Positions 13,381-18,752 of a DNA stretch of 18,752 nt are shown in pieces. This stretch comes from PWND01 sp964601515. Its GTDB lineage: Bacteria; Bacteroidota; Bacteroidia; Bacteroidales; UBA7960. The stretch is taken from NCBI GenBank assembly GCA_964601515.1, contig CAZRNU010000055.1:1-18752 (forward strand), given 5' to 3'. Both the position numbers and the translations under genes were made by a program. The stretch's first letter is position 1; each line of letters begins with the position of its first letter. The notes beneath the pieces were generated by a model that was not told the DNA's origin, searched no databases, and saw only the letters and a program-made list of their open reading frames with translations.

Positions 13381-16300
13381 TGCCAACTAAATTCTTTACA
13401 AATCAAAATGATAATAGCTTACTCAAAAAGTTTGAGGGTGTATTTACAAATATTGAAAGTATCAGACATTTTGATGCTTTGGTTGGCTATTTCAGGACTT
13501 CTGGTTATTTTAAAGTACGTGCTTTTCTCGACAGAATTCCTAAAATCAGAATCCTTGTTGGTATCAATGTTGACCAACTAATTAAGAAATATCACGACAA
13601 AGGACAATTATATCTTGAGAATCCGGATGAAACAAAAGCGGACTTCCTTGATGAAATCATAAAAAATATTCAGGAAGCTAACTATGATGAAGTTACTGAA
13701 AAAGGAATTCTGCAATTCATTGATGATTTAGTCAGTGGAAAAATCGAACTGAGAGCACACCCCAAAAAGAAAATCCACGCAAAGGTTTATATTTTCAGAC
13801 CTGCAACATTCAATGAATATGCTCCTTGTGAAGTAATAACCGGTTCATCTAATCTGACAGATGCCGGACTTGGTGCAAATCCCGAATCAAACTATGAGTT
13901 TAATGTCAGTTTGCGGGAATATGAAGATGTAAAATTTGCTACCGAAGAATTTGAAAGACTTTGGGCTGAATCATTTCCAATTTTGCAAGCAGAAGCTGAA
14001 AGAATAAAGAACCAAACCTATTTGCGTGATGACTTTACTCCTTTTGAGTTGTATATAAAGATGCTCATTGAATATTTTGGCAAACGAGTAGATTACGACC
14101 CATACAATATTGATTTGCTTTTACCGCCAAAATACATTCGGTTAAAGTACCAATCGGATGCTGCTAATCAGGGCTATGCAATTATGATGAAGCATAATGG
14201 ATTTGTTTTGGCTGATGTGGTTGGTTTAGGGAAAACAATTATTGCCTGTATGATTATTAAAAAGTTCATTTACGAAAATGGTACTCACACAAAAATTTTA
14301 GTTGTTGTTCCTCCTGCAATTGAGGATAGTTGGAGACGAACAGTAAAAGATTTTGAATTGGATAATCATTTCACTTTCATTACTCTTGGCAGTTTGCATA
14401 AAATACTCGACCGAAACAATTATTCTTATCCGAATCCTGAGGAGATTGATTTAATTGCCGTTGATGAATCCCATAAATTCAGAAATGACTATACTGAAAT
14501 GTATTTGGCTTTGCAGGAAATATGCAAAATGCCAAGGGCAAGAGCTGCTGAAAACGGAGATTCCCGAAAAAAAGTAATATTGATTTCTGCAACCCCATTA
14601 AACAATAGACCACAGGATATTGAAAACCAACTTTATCTATTTCAGGACAGAAGAAACAGTACGCTAGAAAACATTAGAAACCTGCAAGAGTATTTCAAAC
14701 CAATAAATGAGCAATATAAAAAACTGGCTTACGAGAAAAAACTCAACATCAAAAAACTGAAAGCTTTATTCCAGAAATTACGTGATGATGTGGTTGAACC
14801 TCTTGTAATACGCAGAACAAGGACAGATATTGAGAGCAATAAAGAATATTTGGAAGATTTGGAAGTTCAGGGAATTAAATTCCCCAAAGTGGGCGACCCT
14901 ATTGCACTTTACTATGAACTAGATGGAAAACTAAGCGAATTATTTTTCGATACAGTTTCACTCATTACCAACCTTGATGAAGATGGAAATAAGATTGATG
15001 GTTTAGGATATTATCGTTATCGTGCCATTGAGTTTTTAGCCAAGGAAGAAGACAAGAAAATGTACGGTAATGTGGAATCCATATCTGGCAGGTTGTCTGC
15101 TATCATGAAAACACTTTTAGTGAAGCGTCTTGAAAGCAGTTTTCATGCTTTTACCCAATCATTATCAAGATTTCAGAAAGCAATTGATAACATGCTGGAA
15201 ATGTTTGATGATAACAGGGTTTTTATTGCGCCAGATTTGGATATCAATAAGTTGCTGGAAGAAGGGTTAAGTTACGATGAAATTGAAGCTAAAATAAACG
15301 AAAAAGGCGGGAACAATAAAGAATACAAGAAAGATGCTTTTGATAAAAAATTTGTTGCCCTTTTAAAGCAGGACAAAGAAAAAGTAGATGGTTTAATTGA
15401 ACGCTGGAACAAGATAAAGAAAGACCCGAAACTGATTGAATTCGCAAAACAAATTCAGGAAGAATTTTTTAAACCAAACCAGAATATTAGCGGCAAACTG
15501 ATTATTTTTTCTGAATCAAAAGAAACGGCAGAAGAACTGACACTAAAACTTTCGAAGATTACAAAGAAAAAGGTTCTAACTGTTAGTGCAGAGAACAGAA
15601 AATATGTTGAAAATACAATCAGGGATAATTTTGATGCAAACCTTGAAGAGGAAAAATGGCAGACTGATTACGATATTATCATTACAACGGAAGTACTGGC
15701 AGAAGGTATAAACCTGCACAGAAGTAATGTAATCGTAAATTATGATGTTCCCTGGAACTCTACCCGTTTAATGCAACGTATTGGTCGTGTGAACCGTATC
15801 GGTTCAAGAGCCGACAGAATATATGTGTACAACTATTATCCTTCAGCCCATGGCGATGCTCAAATTCATTTGGTAAACAACGCCCTGCGTAAACTTCAGG
15901 CTTTTCATACTGCTTTTGGCGAGGATAACAAAGTATTCTCCATTCTCGAAGAAAAAGGTGAAGGTGCCTTATTCGGAAACAAAATCCAAAAAGAGGAAAG
16001 CGAAATTCTTAAGTATCTGAACGAATTACGTGATTTCAGAAAAAAACACCCTAAGATTTTTAATGATATTTCTAAAATACCCAACAAAGCACGATGCGGT
16101 AGAAAAGTTCCTGATAGCAAACAACTGACATTGCTCGATACTGAAACAGGTGAAATCAATTACCCTTTGCAAAATACATCGCTTACGTATCTTAAAAGTG
16201 ACAACCATCCGGGAATCTTTTGTCTGATTACACCCGAAATGAACATTATTGAGCTGAACTTCTTACAGGCAGTTAAACTGTTTAAAGCCCCTGATAACGA

Positions 16301-16739
16301 AAAAGCAATTGAACTGCATGAATTGCATCATAAACAAACATTAGCAGGTCTTGAATATTTTAAATCGGAAAAGAATCAGGAAAATGTTCAAACGGTTTCA
16401 CGCAGAAACCTTAGTCCGGCAGAAAATAAAGCCATTTCAAACATTAACGCAGTTGTAAAAATTGCACCCACTGAACAAAAGCGGATGGCTTTAATACGGG
16501 CATTGGACATCATTAAAAAAGGAACATTTGCATCAAAAGGATTACCAAAATCAATCAACGATTATTTTACTGCAAATGCTGGATTGCTCAAAGAACCGGA
16601 TAAATTTATTGAACAACTTTTTATCAATGTTCTCGACAGGTACGACCTTTCTCCGGGTTCAGAAGAAGCAGCCCAATCAGATAAAACACACAGGGGAATT
16701 GTAAATCCTCAAATTGTATTAACTCAAAGTTTCAGTTAA
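13380..16739 (+). CDS. PLD-domain + SNF2-type helicase fusion (defence/restriction type)
   Basis: A 1119-residue cytoplasmic protein. Residues about 20-200 form one phospholipase-D-like half: HAKVYIF (His133, Lys135) and GSSNLTDAGL (Asn158), the HxK...GSxN signature used for DNA cleavage in PLD nucleases such as BfiI-type enzymes. The SF2 helicase follows: motif I DVVGLGKT (279-286), motif II DESH (362-365), motif III SATPLNN (403-409), a long insertion, then lobe two from GKLIIFSES (705), motif V TTEVLAEGINLH (769-780) and motif VI QRIGRVNRIGS (799-809). The last 270 residues are not recognised. A translocase joined to a nuclease, next to a methyltransferase, suggests a restriction or anti-phage effector that moves along DNA and cuts. 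Dimerisation would be needed to complete the PLD active site. It overlaps the XRE gene by 1 bp and is 2 bp from the methyltransferase gene. Confidence 0.92.
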   Translation: MPTKFFTNQNDNSLLKKFEGVFTNIESIRHFDALVGYFRTSGYFKVRAFLDRIPKIRILVGINVDQLIKKYHDKGQLYLENPDETKADFLDEIIKNIQEANYDEVTEKGILQFIDDLVSGKIELRAHPKKKIHAKVYIFRPATFNEYAPCEVITGSSNLTDAGLGANPESNYEFNVSLREYEDVKFATEEFERLWAESFPILQAEAERIKNQTYLRDDFTPFELYIKMLIEYFGKRVDYDPYNIDLLLPPKYIRLKYQSDAANQGYAIMMKHNGFVLADVVGLGKTIIACMIIKKFIYENGTHTKILVVVPPAIEDSWRRTVKDFELDNHFTFITLGSLHKILDRNNYSYPNPEEIDLIAVDESHKFRNDYTEMYLALQEICKMPRARAAENGDSRKKVILISATPLNNRPQDIENQLYLFQDRRNSTLENIRNLQEYFKPINEQYKKLAYEKKLNIKKLKALFQKLRDDVVEPLVIRRTRTDIESNKEYLEDLEVQGIKFPKVGDPIALYYELDGKLSELFFDTVSLITNLDEDGNKIDGLGYYRYRAIEFLAKEEDKKMYGNVESISGRLSAIMKTLLVKRLESSFHAFTQSLSRFQKAIDNMLEMFDDNRVFIAPDLDINKLLEEGLSYDEIEAKINEKGGNNKEYKKDAFDKKFVALLKQDKEKVDGLIERWNKIKKDPKLIEFAKQIQEEFFKPNQNISGKLIIFSESKETAEELTLKLSKITKKKVLTVSAENRKYVENTIRDNFDANLEEEKWQTDYDIIITTEVLAEGINLHRSNVIVNYDVPWNSTRLMQRIGRVNRIGSRADRIYVYNYYPSAHGDAQIHLVNNALRKLQAFHTAFGEDNKVFSILEEKGEGALFGNKIQKEESEILKYLNELRDFRKKHPKIFNDISKIPNKARCGRKVPDSKQLTLLDTETGEINYPLQNTSLTYLKSDNHPGIFCLITPEMNIIELNFLQAVKLFKAPDNEKAIELHELHHKQTLAGLEYFKSEKNQENVQTVSRRNLSPAENKAISNINAVVKIAPTEQKRMALIRALDIIKKGTFASKGLPKSINDYFTANAGLLKEPDKFIEQLFINVLDRYDLSPGSEEAAQSDKTHRGIVNPQIVLTQSFS

Positions 16740-16741
16740 AT

Positions 16742-18752
16742 ATGGCAGCCAATAGAATTCAATTACAAAACGCATTGCATAAGCCTTACGACAGGGTTTT
16801 ATTTTCCCGTGAAGTGTTAAGCCCGGTTTTTGGTTCGGGTTTTACCCTTAACTCCGCTTTAGTTCCGGCTGGTGTTTTACCAAACAAATCAGAATCGGCA
16901 GTCATTGACAAAGTATGGATTTATGGGAATATCCGGTTAGACGACAGCACCGAAATAACCTGCTATGAAGTACTGCTTCAACCCAAAGTCCACATTGAAC
17001 AAAGCAAAGTAGCCATTCAGCAATATGTGCGTAAACTGCTCACTGCCGGACAAGCAGCATTAATCAACTTTGTTGCTCCTGCAAACAAAAATGTATGGCG
17101 GCTTACACTGGTTGCCAAAGACAGTGTGCTGACCGACAAGGGGGTTAAAGAAAAAACAACCAATGCTAAACGATACACTTTTCTATTAGGCCCTACGGAA
17201 ACCTGCAAAACGGCTGCTGAACGTTTTGAAGTACTGAGTACCGAAAAGGAAATAACATTTCAAACCCTTGTTAATGCTTTCTCGGTTGAAAAACTCAGTA
17301 AAGCATTCTTTGATGAATACACCCTGCATTATCAGAATTTCTGTGATTATCTGCAGGAGTCAAATTATCGTAAGTCCGTTTTCAATATAACTTTTCCTGC
17401 TGGTGCCACAAAGCAAGAAAAGGATAAAGCCAGCAAACCCATCCGCGACTTTGTAAAAAAATTACTCGGACGTATTGTGTTTCTATATTTCGTTCAGAAA
17501 AAAGGATGGTTGGGTGCAAGTGATACGAATTACAATGATGGTCTAAGCGATTTCATCAAACAACTCTTTAGCAAATCGGGCGGAAACGATACGTTTTACA
17601 GCAACTGGTTAACGGTGCTTTTCTTTGATACGCTTAATAAGGAACGCACTAACGATGACTTTATAATGCCTGACAAAAAAACGGTAAAAGTTCCTTTCCT
17701 GAATGGCGGCTTGTTCGATAAGGAAGAATTTGATGAGCATTTGCTTACCTTCCCTTCGAAACTCTTTCATCATCCCGATTTTGAAGATACCATTCTTACC
17801 GCAAAGAACAAGGGAAATGCACGTGGGTTTCTCGACTTTCTCGATGCGTTCAACTTTACCATTTACGAAGACAGTCCCGACGACCACACCGTAGCTGTTG
17901 ACCCCGAAATGCTCGGACATATTTTCGAAAACCTGCTCGAAGACAACAAAGACAAAGGCGCATTTTACACGCCCAAGGAGATTGTTCACTACATGTGCCA
18001 AGAGAGTTTAACAGAATACCTATGTACTACCTTGCAGATAAAAGACGAAGTTGCCGAACGGGAAGCAGTGAACCATTTATTGAAAAACAAGGTTGTTGAC
18101 GAAGTGCTGAAACCTGAAATCGCTGAACTGGAAAAAGCCCTTGACAATGTAAAAATATGCGACCCTGCCATTGGCTCCGGTGCTTTCCCGATGGGCTTGC
18201 TGCAGGAAATTTTCAGCATTAAGGAACTCATTGCATACGAAACCGGCAAGGAATGGAATCCTGCCGAAACCAAACTGAATATTATACAAAACTCCATTTA
18301 CGGGGTGGATATTGAAAAAGGTGCGGTTGACATTGCCCGCCTGCGTTTCTGGCTGAGTTTGGTAGTGGACGAAGAAAAACCCAAAGCCCTGCCCAACCTC
18401 GATTACAAAATTGTGGTGGGCGACAGCCTGATAAGTAAGTTTGATGGTGAAATTGTGGAGATTGACTGGGAACGCAAACACAGCGTGGGCAAAGCCGATG
18501 AATATGTAAAAAATGTGCAGCGTTTGCTGGTTGAAGTTGCCGACAAACAAAAACAGTACTTTAACCCTAATAACAAGAACAAGAAAAAACTGCAGGCCGA
18601 AATCCGTAACCTGAAAATCGAACTGCTCATAAACCAACTATCGTTTAACAAAGAACTTTATGTAAGCAAAACGGTGCAAAAAGGCGGTTTTATGCCCACG
18701 GCTGCCGATATTAAGCACAATACCGAACGGGAATTGCAAATTAAAGGTTTTG
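16742..18752 (+). CDS. Eco57I-type N6-adenine DNA methyltransferase, partial (runs off the window)
   Basis: The frame is open from the ATG at 16742 to the window end, 670 codons, with no stop. Recognisable parts: an N-terminal region of about 315 residues with family strings YTFLLGPTETCKTAAERF (145-162); NGGLF (321-325); LGHIFENLLE (391-400); GAFYTPKEIVHYM (406-418), the motif X-like segment; methyltransferase motif I DPAIGSGAFP (474-483) for AdoMet binding; and YGVDIEKGAVDIARLRFWLS (520-539). Motif IV (NPPY) should come later, beyond 18752, so the catalytic motif is not seen. It is expected to methylate adenine in a host recognition site, protecting self DNA while the PLD helicase acts on foreign DNA; a combined type IIG-like nuclease role for the N-terminus cannot be excluded. 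It starts 2 bp after the helicase stop. G+C is higher than in the helicase gene, especially after about 17900. Confidence 0.92.
   Translation, partial: MAANRIQLQNALHKPYDRVLFSREVLSPVFGSGFTLNSALVPAGVLPNKSESAVIDKVWIYGNIRLDDSTEITCYEVLLQPKVHIEQSKVAIQQYVRKLLTAGQAALINFVAPANKNVWRLTLVAKDSVLTDKGVKEKTTNAKRYTFLLGPTETCKTAAERFEVLSTEKEITFQTLVNAFSVEKLSKAFFDEYTLHYQNFCDYLQESNYRKSVFNITFPAGATKQEKDKASKPIRDFVKKLLGRIVFLYFVQKKGWLGASDTNYNDGLSDFIKQLFSKSGGNDTFYSNWLTVLFFDTLNKERTNDDFIMPDKKTVKVPFLNGGLFDKEEFDEHLLTFPSKLFHHPDFEDTILTAKNKGNARGFLDFLDAFNFTIYEDSPDDHTVAVDPEMLGHIFENLLEDNKDKGAFYTPKEIVHYMCQESLTEYLCTTLQIKDEVAEREAVNHLLKNKVVDEVLKPEIAELEKALDNVKICDPAIGSGAFPMGLLQEIFSIKELIAYETGKEWNPAETKLNIIQNSIYGVDIEKGAVDIARLRFWLSLVVDEEKPKALPNLDYKIVVGDSLISKFDGEIVEIDWERKHSVGKADEYVKNVQRLLVEVADKQKQYFNPNNKNKKKLQAEIRNLKIELLINQLSFNKELYVSKTVQKGGFMPTAADIKHNTERELQIKGF

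Noticed and set aside
17609..18001. A 130-codon minus-strand frame, and others at 17989-18651
   Set aside because: They lie opposite the strongly supported methyltransferase frame, whose motifs run through the same DNA; these are antisense shadows.

Overview
The window looks like a chromosomal segment of an AT-rich member of the Bacteroidota, probably Bacteroidales-like. The evidence is a plugged TonB-dependent receptor, Reg_prop/Y_Y_Y sensor architecture, XRE regulators of the type found beside Bacteroidota restriction-modification genes, start regions without clear Shine-Dalgarno motifs, and promoters matching the Bacteroidota form (TTG or TTTG, about 19 bp, TAnnTTTG) before the tRNA and before the last operon. 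No 16S or marker gene is present, so the genus cannot be fixed.

Left part (1-9268), core-like genes. A repeat-bearing spacer precedes a secreted protein of unknown function. That gene overlaps by one base (TAGTG) a 1083-residue membrane sensor with a propeller, Y_Y_Y region, one membrane helix, coiled coil and SpoIIE/PP2C phosphatase. A TonB-dependent receptor converges on this pair. Acetate kinase diverges from the receptor and is followed by a repeat-derived hairpin, a small secreted unknown protein and an SRAP (YedK/HMCES-type) abasic-site protein.

Middle (9269-11360). A soluble XRE-PAS-histidine kinase gene is broken by one in-frame TAG where a tryptophan codon would fit. A tRNA-Val(UAC) follows with a clear promoter and terminator. 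Just downstream lie scrambled partial copies of the tRNA 3' end and of its terminator, as expected at an integration hotspot.

Right part (11361-18752), accessory. A tyrosine recombinase is followed by five GTGACAG direct repeats spaced 11-12 bp, then by about 500 bp of non-coding DNA with inverted repeats. Next comes a tight operon: a small XRE regulator (possible controller protein), a PLD-SNF2 helicase fusion and an Eco57I-type adenine methyltransferase that runs off the window edge. The genes overlap by 1 bp or are separated by 2 bp. A 13-bp palindrome lies exactly between the two promoter elements of the operon. This is best read as the first part of a restriction or anti-phage module carried on a tRNA-Val-associated integrated element; the downstream genes and the distal attachment site are outside the window.
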